Shown here piece by piece: positions 1 to 11,801 of a stretch of DNA of 64,000 nt; the first letter of the stretch is position 1; each line of letters starts with the position of its first letter. Position numbers and translations under genes: made by a program. Source of the DNA: Onchocerca lupi (taxonomy: Eukaryota; Nematoda; Chromadorea; Rhabditida; Onchocercidae); NCBI GenBank assembly GCA_028564675.1, contig JAOVVO010000275.1, forward strand, positions 32,770 through 96,769, given 5' to 3'. Below the pieces are notes generated by a model. That model saw only the letters and a program-made list of their open reading frames with translations, ran no database searches and had not been told where the DNA came from.

Positions 1-1592
1 TAAGTATTAAGACAGATCTGAAACTATTAAATCAAAAAACTTGTTTCCCCAAAGATATCACCATATGTATGCATATCAAAAAAAAAAAAATTAAGCAGGA
101 ACTTCTCCATTTTATAATTTTATTCCGGAAATACTTAATTTAAATATCAAACAAATTGACTAAAACATGTAAGCTTTAAATTTCAGATGGGGACAAAGAT
201 ACTTTTTAGAAATGACATCCAAAACATGATAAAATTTGAATAGAAGGCATAAAATGATATGAATACCTTCATTAAGCTCTTTTTTTTTGTTCTTGAAACT
301 CGATGAACATATAATGAGAAATGAAATCATTTGGTCATGATACAAACTGCTCTTTCAATGATTTGTAAGAATGAGAAAGTGACCTTTTAATGGCGTCTTG
401 AAATTTGATAAATAAAGCAAACTGATGGAAAATTTTTTCTTCTTTCTCATCTTTTCACTGTCTTTCGAATCGACCGAAAAGATATCGGGATCAGCCCTTA
501 GGGGGTTAAATTGTTAAGATATGTAAAGAAATAAAAGAGAAGATGGAAGAGATCCGACATTCGACGATATATGATAAACAAAATAAGAAAATTGTTGTAC
601 GAATTTCTCTTCCAAATTATAATGACTTTTTTTTTTTTTGAATCCACATTTGTCAATTATGCTCGCCTCTGTCCACTTATCGCACACATTTGTTATCCTC
701 CATATCTCATGCAATCGTATTTTAAATTTGAAAAATTTATGCCACTTAACAAAATCAAATCAAATGTCTTCATTTTCGAAACTAGACGAAATTGGAAAGA
801 ATTATTACAATCATTTGCCAATTTTCATTAAACTTAATTTTAAATGTTTCAAAATTAGTCAATAGATTAAAAATTCAGGAGGCAGCAAAGTGATTCAAAA
901 AGAATACAACACTAATAAACATGATCATACCAGAGCATTATTCACAAGATATTGCCTAAGGCCATTCGACTATTTATTCTCCAATCTTTTCTATTCTCAT
1001 TGTCGCTTCTCTCTTCTATCTCCTGTTACATATCATTCATGATTCAGGTAAAAAGATGATGGGAACTGAAAGAAAGGATAAATTGATGAAATTAGAGCAA
1101 TGAATTCGCTATGTAAACATTTAAAAAAAATTCAGATACAGCCTTTTTCAGGGTTTGCGCATATTCATCTTTGAAATTCAATATTAAAGTAATGAAAATA
1201 TGACGTCAAAGAAGAAAGAGGTAATTTTGAAAATTCCCAAAGAAAAAATTAAAACAAAAAATATTGCGTTGAATAATTCTGATAAGACTAAGTGCAAAAG
1301 ATTTAAATTTTCATTAGTTTTCTTTAAAAATATTTTGCAAGCTTTCTTCTCCTGAAACAGCTAATTAGTTCAAAAATATTGCAGTGATCCATTCACAAAA
1401 TAAGCACTAAAGCGTGGAAATCTAAAAACAAACAATAATGTTTTTGTTAGGTTTGTAACATTTTTCATCAATGACGATTTTTAAAAGCGATGCCTTAACT
1501 ATTATTTATGAAGTGCCTGAAACTTGCTCAGCTTAGTGTAAACAGAGATAAAGATAATTGAAAAAAATAATTTAAAAGATATATCTCGGCAA
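1..1592. other. Intergenic, no supported gene
   Basis: A/T-rich DNA downstream of the NME6-like gene. The only coding-like stretch is on the minus strand at about 425-512, which is less A/T-rich than its surroundings and reads open as charged residues, but it has no convincing 3' splice site or start. Homopolymer tracts lie near 80-90 and 629-640. Nothing else is supportable. Confidence 0.5.
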
Positions 1593-4499
1593 CTAACTTT
1601 TGGATATACTTTGCAGACGAATTTTTGGATACGGTGCAAATAAACTCAATTCGTAATTGGCAGTTTGCTGTGAATCGGCCCCATGTACCAAATTACGTGT
1701 ATCAGAAAGTGCAAAACGAGCCCGTAAAGATGAACCATTCTGCGATTGCAATGTTCGCAACATTTTTGATGGCCCCATCAATGCACGCCATCGTTCAATT
1801 GCACTACCTGTTGCACATCCAAGTTTCATCACTATCACTGGTCCACTGAATTTACAATATTTCAAATCATTATATTTACCATTTCTGATTTTCTTCAGAT
1901 TTATGATATCAATTATTAAATCCATCTATTCAATGAATAATCTACTAATGATCCTATTAAGCATATTGAAAAGACTTTATGCAACTCGCATGCAATGAAA
2001 TCCTTTTAATATGCTTGAAGCTCATCTTACTACATATTACTTATCGATGATATTCAAGACAAACTTAATGGCTATAAATTTATGAATAGGCATCTCATAA
2101 AATATTTTAAAACGCGGTGCAATTGCTACCGCAAATGATATATTTCAGCATCCATAAAGATTTAATTTTTGGTTATAACAAAAAACTTCGTCACGTTCTA
2201 ATTGTGTTGTGAAAATTGCTATTGTCAACAATATTGTGTAAACTGCACATTTGCTACTGTTCAAACAAAAGTCTTTTTTCATTTTTTCTTCTCTTTTCTT
2301 ATTTACTAGCCTCAAGTTTCAACATTCTTCTATTTTAATCACTTACCTTATGATATGCTGAATGAGTCGCTCATAGAAAAATTTTTCTGCAATACAGATT
2401 GTTACCCATGCAAAGATTTTAAAAAAAAGAAAAAAATTATTCGCAGGGAAAAATACAGAAAAAAATCTGTTAATTTTTATTTTCTATATCACTTTCAAAC
2501 AAAAAAAAAAAAACTTTTAATTGGAGCGTATAACAATTAACATTTAAAAATGGCTTCATAAATAGATTCAATTAAATTTAATTCCTCATTTGATTCAGTA
2601 AAACTGCGAAGAACTACCTATGTTTAGCTCTTGATTCATCACTTTCACAGGTTCTCATGTTTTAATAATAGTCTCTTATGCCATATACTCCATTCATTGT
2701 TTTAAATAAACTTCTAAGTTTCAAGATAAGAACTGAAACATACTTCTTTTTTTTTCTCAAATATAATGAAAAAAAATAAGAAAAAATTAATATCATTTAA
2801 AATCAGGATTAAGTATGAGTGGAAATACAAAAAGTTGTTATGAAGCTAATGAAGAACTAAAATTTAGATTGGAGCAAACGTAATAAGCGCTAAAGCAGAA
2901 GAAAATTTAAACATAATGAGACGATAACAATAACAGATAGGTTTGCACTTGGTTAGTTTGTGTACTGGAATTATCTTAAATGAAGATATCATTCATTATG
3001 GATTTTCTAATCGATTATATCGACTCAAGCAAATCAGATAGTAATATATAACATAAAAGCAAATGATCATGACTGAATTACGAAAAGTGAGTAAAAATGC
3101 ACTTCTGCGAATGGTTTGTCGTTAATAATTCTAAATCAACAGCCGCTTTTCCAGAAAGCATCATAGAGACTATCAATAACCAATAAAATTTTAATTACCT
3201 AATCTCATTATCTTTTTTTCCGTATCTTCAGTAATTTATTAACCAAATTGCCAATTAGTTTCTTACTAACTACCAAAGAGACTTAGTCAAATTCTCTCAT
3301 CCCTAATTCTAAATATATTTAGAATATGAGAAGTGGGGCTGGAAAGTTTTCGGATTGCAAAGATATTGCTAGGATTAAAGTGATATAAAATAGTGAATAT
3401 AGCACCATGAATACAATGCCAAGATTTTCAAACTATTTGAAAGTGATGCTGTGGTCAGCAAAACTATAGAAGTTTTATATATTTATCATAATTTTGGTTT
3501 TAAGATTTGCTTTTTAGGATTTTAACATCATTATTTATTAATCTTAGCAGTAATTATTGCCAATTTCAGAAGTTAAAATCATTCTTCAATCCTATCATTT
3601 CTACCTATTCAGTCTCATAACAATTCTTCTATTTTAAATTCTGTCTTACAAAATGTAAGTAACTGATGGAAATATCTCAATTAATTAATACCTCAGCAAT
3701 CACCTAATACTCTCCTAAGCTCTTTTTTTTTAATTTACTGCTATTTTACAAAGAATACAAATACTTGATTTAAAATATCATTAGAGATCATAAAACAGCT
3801 TACCTTCATGCACTGAATATAGTCTTTCAGCAATATCTCTACTCATACATATCCTTTTTGCTCCTATAATTTCGAGGTCATGAGCCAAAATCTCATCCCA
3901 AATAATCTAAAGAAATATAAAGTAAGAGCATTACTGCAATAATAGACATTTGAAAAAGAATATATTTGCTTACTCCATTAAGTTTATTTAAAGTTTTAAT
4001 TATTTTGTGAATTATAAAAAAAATTAAATTTTAAAAAGTGTGTGTGGCTGAATTTCAAAATGCAAAAGGCTTTTTTCTTCCCTTAAAATCATACGACTGA
4101 GGCGAAAATAATAGTTTTCAATTTCTGAATTTTTAGAAGATCTGCAACTTAGAACTGACAAAATATACCATAAGGACTTTTATTTGACAAAAAAATTCTC
4201 GAGAATTTCAGTAGTTTCATCGTAAATTTCAATAATTACTCAGTAATTTGCTGAATTTTACGATGTCAAAAATTTTCGAGTTAAACTCAAAAAGAATGAA
4301 TATCACATTCCTTCTTCTTCTTTTCCCAATTTTAGGAAATCAAATAGAATAAATGTTAATAAGGAAAAGGATTATTTCAATATTCGAACATCCGGTATCG
4401 ATAAAAAATAATAGTGAAGAGAAGAAAAAAATAAACCTTGGTAATATGTGGTATTGCGACAGCTTCCGGTTTTATCATTGCAAAGGTTGTTGAAAGCAT
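1593..4499 (-). CDS. Nucleoside diphosphate kinase, NME6-like (4 exons)
   Basis: Transfers the gamma phosphate between nucleoside triphosphates and diphosphates through a phosphohistidine. Exons on the minus strand are 4499-4437, 3906-3804, 2386-2347 and 1845-1593; phases agree throughout and give a 152-residue protein, the usual single-domain length. Visible motifs in order are IKPEAV with the nucleotide-binding Lys (residue 10), FFYERL, ERWRALMGPS, an Arg in SLRARFALSDTRN, and the catalytic His in NLVHGADS (residue 123). The order and the FFYERL block fit NME6 better than NME1/2. Differences from typical family members are a longer loop before ERWRAL and Ser instead of Thr in the MGPT block, so the active site still looks intact. 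The gene is divergent from the DHHC gene and may share its upstream region. Subcellular site is not evident: there is no clear presequence. Confidence 0.85.
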
Positions 4500-5968
4500 T
4501 ATTTTACAGTTCTTCTTTATCTATTGTCCTCCAATTTCAATTTCATCAATCGGAAATTTTCCACGAAAATAGAGCCCAAATCCAGCCTTCGAAATATAGA
4601 AACGAAAAACTTTCTGCTGATACCAGAAAACAAAACAGAATCTTTACATCACTTCTTAGCAATCATTTTGGTTCACTTACATTGTCTGAAATCTCGATTC
4701 GTCGCAGAAAAAAAAAAGCCCTGAAATTGCAAAATCTCGGAAATACGGAAAACCGAAATCTCAGAACTACACCTCTAAACGATTCCGCGGTCCGTGAATT
4801 ACCAACCTCGTAAAGGATGGAATGATGGATGTTTGTGGTTGAAAAGCAAAAGTTGGAATGGTCGGTCATGCTATACAATTTCTTTAAGCATTCTCGGTGC
4901 ATTTTCTTCTCTACTAGTTTCCTAACTTGAACATTTCTTTTTTTCTCGAAATCAGCTCCTACCATATTTTTTCTCACCAAAACTATTTCCCGCGACACCG
5001 CGGTCTTTACATTGTTTGTATTATTATTGTTTTTTTTTTTTTTTTTTTTTTGAAAGATAAAACATCAGAATTAACGACTGTTGATATTTGACAAAGCAAC
5101 TATTTCCTCATTGTATCGTATTTGAAGTGATGCATGATATAAGCATATCTTCTGTTATATATTTGTGTAAATTAACATAAAAATGTTTCAATAAGCCATA
5201 TCTGTAATCAGTTATCACAGTATCTATTAGCAACTTTCCGATTTAATCGATCAGAGTTATGCTCATGCATTGGAATATTTCAAAATATTAAGTAGATTAT
5301 TGCTCTGAATAACAAAAATGTTAATGTTGTCGAAAATTTATTGCATTAGTCTGTTTGGATTTTTTCTTTATTTTGAAATTCCAAAAGAAAAGTGGAATTT
5401 ATTTTTATAGGTAAAGAATAATGTATGGTTATAGAAGGGATGATTTTTATGCTCCTTTGCATTGCTCATTTCATGAAATTGCACTGTTTTGAAATTGACT
5501 ACAGAAGACAGACATCATTATTGTCACCTTATTGTCACCTTATGAAACAGAACCAGGTTTATTGCTTTAAAAAATTTAAGTGTTTTTCAAAGCTTAAAAT
5601 TTTCGCGGAATTTGAATTTTTTTTTTTTTTTTTTTTTGTATAGTCAAACTATTTGATGATGATTTTTATGGAGAAAGATTTTTCATAATAAAAGAGGAAA
5701 TGAATTAATATTTTCTTTTTGTGTCATTATTTCTTTCTAATGATATTCTGTTAATAATACTTATGTTAATCGTCGGCGAATATGGCCAATATAGCCAACA
5801 AAATTATCATCCATCAGATCATTCCATCTAATTCATCAAAATTTCTGAATTGTCGATTGTATGAAGGTTGATAGCTTGAGAATTTACAATAATTAAAAGT
5901 GAGAATGAGAAAAATTTTTGACGTAAACAATTTAGAAGCTAAATTTATTGTTCATAATTACAAAACAG
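4500..5968. other. Divergent intergenic region; presumed 5' exon of the DHHC gene
   Basis: Lies between the NME6-like start codon and the first recognisable DHHC exon. A start codon for the DHHC gene must be here or be provided by a short exon, because the first visible exon opens without a Met before conserved sequence. I could not identify that exon. Poly-T tracts are at about 5030-5051 and 5619-5637. Confidence 0.5.
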
Positions 5969-8900
5969 GGAAATATCCAAAGAGGACCTTTGGATGGATT
6001 AGGCTTGGAATGTGAAAGAAATGAATTACCAACGGCTAAGATTGGAACGCGTAAATGGCGATATCATCGTGGACGGAATCAATTTTGGTGTGATGGTCGC
6101 ATCATTATGGCACGACAAAGTTCCATCTTTCTCTTCACTTTGATGGTTATCATTGGAACGATGGGTCTATTTTTCGTCTTTGAGTTAGTTTTTTGGCTTC
6201 AATTTTTGACCTAATTGAGACAGATATGAGGAAGACAAGGAGAGGATGGACGGTTGGAAGGATATAAGGACTGAAAAATCTAAAAGGCTTAAGAGAATAA
6301 AAACATTATTTATAAAGACTGAAAAAACCTAGAAGGTTTAAGAGAATGAAAATATTGTTATTTTATATGATTGGCTTTCACACTTCTTGATTTTTCAAAA
6401 TATTTTTTCCAACTTTAGCTGTTACAGCATCTTTAAGTACATTTTTATGTACTTTCATTTTTTTTTTTTAAGAAAAGAATAACTGCAGTTTTAAAAGATG
6501 ATTAATGAGAGGTTTTATCTATAGAAGATAACCTATATTTTTTACTTGTGTCATACTTTAATAATTACTCCATGTATTGCTAGCCTTTTTCTTTTTGTTT
6601 TTTGATGTATAACTTATGATATAACAAAGCTTATAACACAGTAATTCAAATCGAATGCAGTTCGGAAATTTAATAATAGATGTGATTCATTGTTTGTTGT
6701 TTATTTCATCGATTTTAATATAATTATATTACAGTGCACCATATCTATTTTGGAACGTCTCACCGGCTCTTCCAGTAGTTGCAGGATTATTATTATGCCT
6801 TGTGCTAATTAATTTATTCAAAACATCATTTTCTGATCCAGGCATACTACCTAAGGCCACAAATTTGGAAGCTATTGAGCTTGATCGACAAAATGTTGCA
6901 GGTGGTTTTCTTTGAAATTTTTAAACATAGTAGCCTTCTTTTGATTAATAATAATTACTCGAACATTGTTTGTTCTATTCTCTTGTCAGCTTGAGTTGTC
7001 CGAATTGCTCACCTGTAGTTGCAAATGTCTTAAATATTTTTCCTGCTAAACCGTCTTCTAATATCTGTATTCTTTTGGACTCCTCAGCACAGTGAGTGAA
7101 TTTGAAAAACATCATATTATTTTTTCATTTGCATAATGAAATCTATGATTTTTAGTGGTGCTGTTTCAATTGTTTAAGACAGTCTATAGTTTCCTCTGTT
7201 CAGTTAGATTTCGATAAGTTCTTTCTAACTAAAGTTTTATTGTTTATTATTCGAATAATAAGGAAGTCTTAATTTCGAATTGCCATTGATCCGCGATCAT
7301 AAGTATTTTTCATTCTACTTTGACAGAACATCCTTCAGAAAGCAGTTGTTTATCGGAATCAGTTCGAACACCATCACGAACCAAAGCAGTACGTATCAAC
7401 GGGCAACTTATTAAATTGAAATATTGCTTTACTTGTCGATTATTTCGTCCACCCCGTTCTTCTCATTGTTCTGTATGCGACAACTGCATCTTAAACTTCG
7501 ACCATCATTGCTAGTTTATCACTGAATCTTTTTCAAAACTAAAAAAATTGAAATTCATGCTACTTTTTTGGAAATAAAAACCAGATATTGTATTGATAAT
7601 AAACTGAAAGGATTGAAGATAAAAATTAGTTAAATTTCTGAGCAGAAAATATCATAGCAATATTCTTTTAAAACTTTTAAAATTATCATGACATATAATT
7701 TCGTTTTTTAAAATACCGTATTGATTTTTGAGTTTAGAATTTTTATTGCAGGACAAATAATTCATTTTACAGGTCCATGGGTCGGCAATTGTGTTGGAAA
7801 ACGAAATTATCGACACTTTTATTTTTTTATTGTATCTCTTACCATGCTGACTCTATTTATATTTGCATGTGTTTGTCTTCATTTGGTCATTTGTAAGTTT
7901 TTGATTTATATGTTTCCATCTTATCATTTGTAAGTTTTCAACGTCTCTGAAAAGATAAATTATCATTTAAAAGATAATTCAGTGATCTTACAATTGCTGG
8001 AATAAAAACTGCAGTAATATTTTGACGAAATATTTTTATTTAACTTTCGTTTGAATCATTCTTTAATTTCAGTATGTCTCATATTTTCTCCAAATATATC
8101 TTGCTTTCTTTTCTTATTACGTATATCGTTTTTAAAGCAGCTGCACTTCGTAGTGGGAGACAGTTTTATAACTAAATGTCAAATTATGTTCATTTTTGCA
8201 CTGTTTTTATGTAAGATCAAAAAAAAAATTCATCCGAGAGAACTAAGATCTCTTTTCCTCTCTACTACATGCATTGATCATGAGTCGCGTAGTTCAATTT
8301 CTCGTCTACATTACTGTTTTTTTAGATTGGAGTAAAGTATTCCAAAATATTGTATTATCATATTTTAAACTTCTTGATATTCAGGTCAGATTTTGTGGGA
8401 GAAAGTTGTAGATTTCTAAATACAGGTATTTTACGTAGAATAGCAGATGTTGTAATTGAATTTATTTACTGATTTCTTGAAAGTTTTATGTAAATCTTGC
8501 CGATTTTTTCCAGTGTAACTTTTATTTATTTTTTTTTATAGTTAACAATACGTGTATCTTTTATTTATTGCAGTGTCACAAAGGGAAAATGCTTTTTTGG
8601 GTGCAGTAGGACAAAGCCCTATATCGCTTATAATTGCTTTAATATGTTTTTTCTCCATTTGGTCAATATTTGGTCTTTCCGGTTTTCATACATATCTGCT
8701 ATTTACGAATCAGACAACAAACGAAGATATCAAAGGAACATTTAATTCCAAACGGTTACCACATATACATAATCCATATACTACTGGTTCTATATTTTCC
8801 AATTGTTTTCGAACATTGTGTGCTCCAGAACCTCCAAGGTTTGTATTTATCTTCACTTAATCTTGTTATCACAATTGAACTGCTTGTGATAAAATAAAAT

Positions 8901-9401
8901 CTCTTTATATATATATCATCCATCATTCAGATTAATAATACGGAAGTGCTGGAAGAAAGCTAAGATCATGCAAGTGACATATTTGAAAGGTCTTCCCTTT
9001 GCAGTGATTAGATGAATTTTAAATTCGTTGAGAATTTTTGAAAACTAATTGTCGTATTAACTTTTCTGTTTCTGTTTTAGTTCGAAAATTTCTGAGAAGT
9101 CAGAAATGCTCAAATTAAAAGGGAACAAAAAAAGTTAATTTTATTAAAAGTCAAAAATTTTACTTGTTTTTCAAATTGCAAAAATGGTCCACTAACATTT
9201 GTTCTTGTAATGATGTTCTGATATAGAACTGATATAGATTATGCTTGGTTTGCGAAAATATTTTTCCAGTAGAGAATGGTAATTTTTTTTAGTTTGATTG
9301 ACCGAAGAGGTATTGTTGAACCTGAACCGATTGTAATAGTGAAGAACTATGGTACAACTAAAGGCTTAGAGCGACGATCATACGAAATTGTTTTAGGGTG
9401 A
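5969..9401 (+). CDS. DHHC-type palmitoyltransferase, ZDHHC9/14/18-like (5' end not found)
   Basis: Adds palmitate to cysteines of membrane-associated proteins, usually at the Golgi or plasma membrane. Visible exons are 5969-6183, 6735-6901, 7327-7509, 7773-7892, 8574-8838 and 9293-9401, in phase and coding 352 residues; the start is missing. In order one sees the RGRNQFWCDGRIIMARQ block, TM1, TM2, the SDPG motif, a Cys-rich domain beginning KYCFTCRLFRPPRSSHC, the catalytic DHHC followed by PWVGNCVGKRNYR, TM3, TM4, then NQTTNEDIKG and LIDRRG near the C terminus. This is the full core of the ZDHHC9/14/18 group. The C-terminal tail after LIDRRG is short (about 30 residues). Oddity: the intron 7510-7772 begins GC rather than GT and interrupts the catalytic Cys codon. 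AATAAA occurs at 9618. Confidence 0.9.
7510..7772 (+). other. GC-AG intron inside the catalytic Cys codon
   Basis: The exon before it ends with GAC CAT CAT T and the exon after it opens GTCCATGGG. Joining them restores D-H-H-C-P-W in frame. The donor is therefore GCTAGT; there is no GT at the boundary that keeps the reading frame. The acceptor is ATTTTACAG. Confidence 0.85.
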
Positions 9402-11269
9402 TTGAAGTTTTTTTTTTTTTTTCATTTGCTGAAAATCTGGCTGAAGATGTGTTTCGTGCCAAGAAAAAACAAAGAATTGCTACGTTTCTTTTTTCATTCA
9501 GTTTCCTCCCGATTGAAGAGAAGATTACAGTCGTTTTGAAATATGTCGATATGTTTGTTTATTTTTGATAAATTTAGTGATTTTAGAATCCAGATAAATG
9601 AAATAGAAAGTTCATTAAATAAATAAGAAAATAAGTCGAGACGGCTCACTAAAGAAAGAAAAAAATCTTATCTGACAATATATGCCTCGTCAGCATGCAT
9701 ATACTGATTATAATCTTAAAATTTACTGAAACTCCTTTTTTGAGGATCTTTTTTTTTTCTTTTTAAATCATTTCCCAATCAGTTATTCTGCATATTTGTT
9801 TGTTCTAACTGTTTAGTATGGCTAACTTTCATCTTCACTTTCCTCTGACTTATGCTTGGTAATTTTGCAATTATAAAATAAAGGATATTCATTTCAGAAA
9901 AAATTCGATGCACAGTTAATGGCTATTTCTTTCGCGCTGTCACATATCGTTCTTGTGCGATAATCTTTTTTAGTTATGTTTTTTGTTGATTTATTATGAA
10001 ATTAAACTCTCGGCCAGCTTTGATTTTTTATGAAATTTTTATATTTATTAAAAAAAAAAAAAAAAGAAAAAAAAGAGGAAGTTGTGGGATTTTTCTGACT
10101 AATAATTTCTGTTAAGAATAGATTTGTTATATTTTTCGCTTCACTACCGGTTTCCTGAGATTTCTCAATATGAATCACTGTATGGTCTTTGATTTTCTTT
10201 TCAGTATCAGCTTCGATCAGTACTTTTGGACATATTTGCAGTGCCATTTTTATGTAAAATCAGTTTTTTCGCAATAAAAATTCTACTTTCATTTATGTGT
10301 TCCATTACAGTAGTTCAATATTAGTTCATAGTGGTGTGTGAGAAATGATCACTAGATAGTCTTTAAATGTGTTAGGAAATATATCCAAGAAGTAGGACAT
10401 TAATCAAGAAATAAGTTGAAATGGTCAAGACAGCTTATACGATAAAAAATAAAAAGCAAGAAATTAGACAGCCAACTGTTCATTAAGTTTCTTGGCTGAC
10501 AATAGTTATTGAAAATCCATGACGGTAAGTGAAAAAAAAAGAACTCAAAAACACGCTGCTGCGCAAGGAAAATGCATTACAGTTGCTGTTGTGTTCGCAA
10601 TTTGTACTGAAACCATCGATCTTTTAGCTATTTGTATCCAAACCCTCGTCATTCTGCCGATCTTTTTTCTTGAACCCGATAAGACGTGTGAAATTATGAT
10701 GATAAATTGTTTGCATAAGATTATATTGATGAAAGATTTCGGGAAAAATAATTCAGATTAATAGGGAACAATCAGCGAATGGATGATGAATGAGAATGTG
10801 TGGATAGAGATTGAGGATATAATTTTAATTTTAATTCAATATTATAAGATTTTTCTAATAATTATTATAGAGTAATAGGGTTTCGGAGAGTTAAAGTCCG
10901 AAAAGGATTGTTGAATTTTGCTTGTAGGGATCGTTAGTTTTGTGTCAAAACCTTAAAATTTGATCAATTAAATCTCAGAAAGTTTGAATTGCAACATACC
11001 AAATAATTCAGTTGGATTAACCGGTATATTTCAATTCAGTCCCGCAATATATCCTTAAATTTTGAAAAATATCTTCAATTTCAATGTCTATATACTTCAT
11101 TTAATCAGATTTTGAAAAATTTACCAATTTATCATATTGTTATGAAAACAAATTTTTCGAAAGCGGTAATTCCTGCTAGAAAAAAAAGTATTTATTAAAG
11201 GGGGAATAGTTACAAACAATTATTCGAGAATATCCAAATAACTTATCATTGAGTATTCTTTCCTTTGTT
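9402..11269. other. Intergenic with one unassigned open stretch
   Basis: Contains the DHHC 3' UTR with AATAAA at 9618-9623. A plus-strand open stretch at 10519-10761 (80 codons) is less A/T-rich than its surroundings and encodes a Lys-rich start followed by a hydrophobic segment, but it has a GTAAGT immediately after its second codon and no recognisable family. A minus-strand open stretch at 10002-10247 is also unassigned. Poly-A at 10050-10076. Confidence 0.4.
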
Positions 11270-11730
11270 GCTCGTAGAAATGAGACTGTTGCTTGATTGT
11301 TGATTGTCGTGTTGATTCAAGTCAACTATTAGTGTGGTCTTGTGGAATACTGTTCTAGAGAACACTGGTGCTCGTTGACCAACTTGTAGAATAAGATGCT
11401 TCTACTCCAAAATCCGAACCATTTAAATCCTTACGAGGCTTCTCCTCCTCCCCTGATATCCAATGTATTGTCTCTTGATTGATCAACCTCCTCCTGTTTC
11501 CTTATTAGTCCGAGCATTTTGGCGGCAATCGAACATATTTATCCTTTGCTATGAAATATGTTTCCCCTTTTGGTGATGAATCTGATTACCGTTTTAGCTG
11601 GAAACATGTTTGTCTCTTTGTTTAGTGTTTTGGAAGCAAACATGTTTACCATCTTGTTGGTCCATTTGAAACTAAGCGCTTCTTGAACTTCACCACCGCT
11701 TGTTTATATTAATTTTCGAATTTTTCTAAC
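11270..11730. repeat. LTR-like relic
   Basis: This segment is less A/T-rich than its surroundings and resembles 46.53-46.66 kb in the same orientation. Shared landmarks are a run matching ATCCGAACCATTTAAATCC (near 11410-11430), a C/T-rich block with TCCTCCTCC, and ACATATTTATCCTT (near 11533). No open reading frame is present. The match to DNA embedded in a gag relic suggests a solo LTR or LTR fragment of a Pao/BEL element; ends and target duplications were not resolved. Confidence 0.45.
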
Positions 11731-11801
11731 ACACGCTGTTTATGAAGGCTTAAAATTGATAATTGCGATAGATTTATAATTTAAATATTTTTTGGGAAAT
11801 A

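Noticed and set aside
4448..4813. Plus-strand open frame of 121 codons
   Set aside because: Overlaps exon 1 of the NME6-like gene in antisense; no family resemblance.
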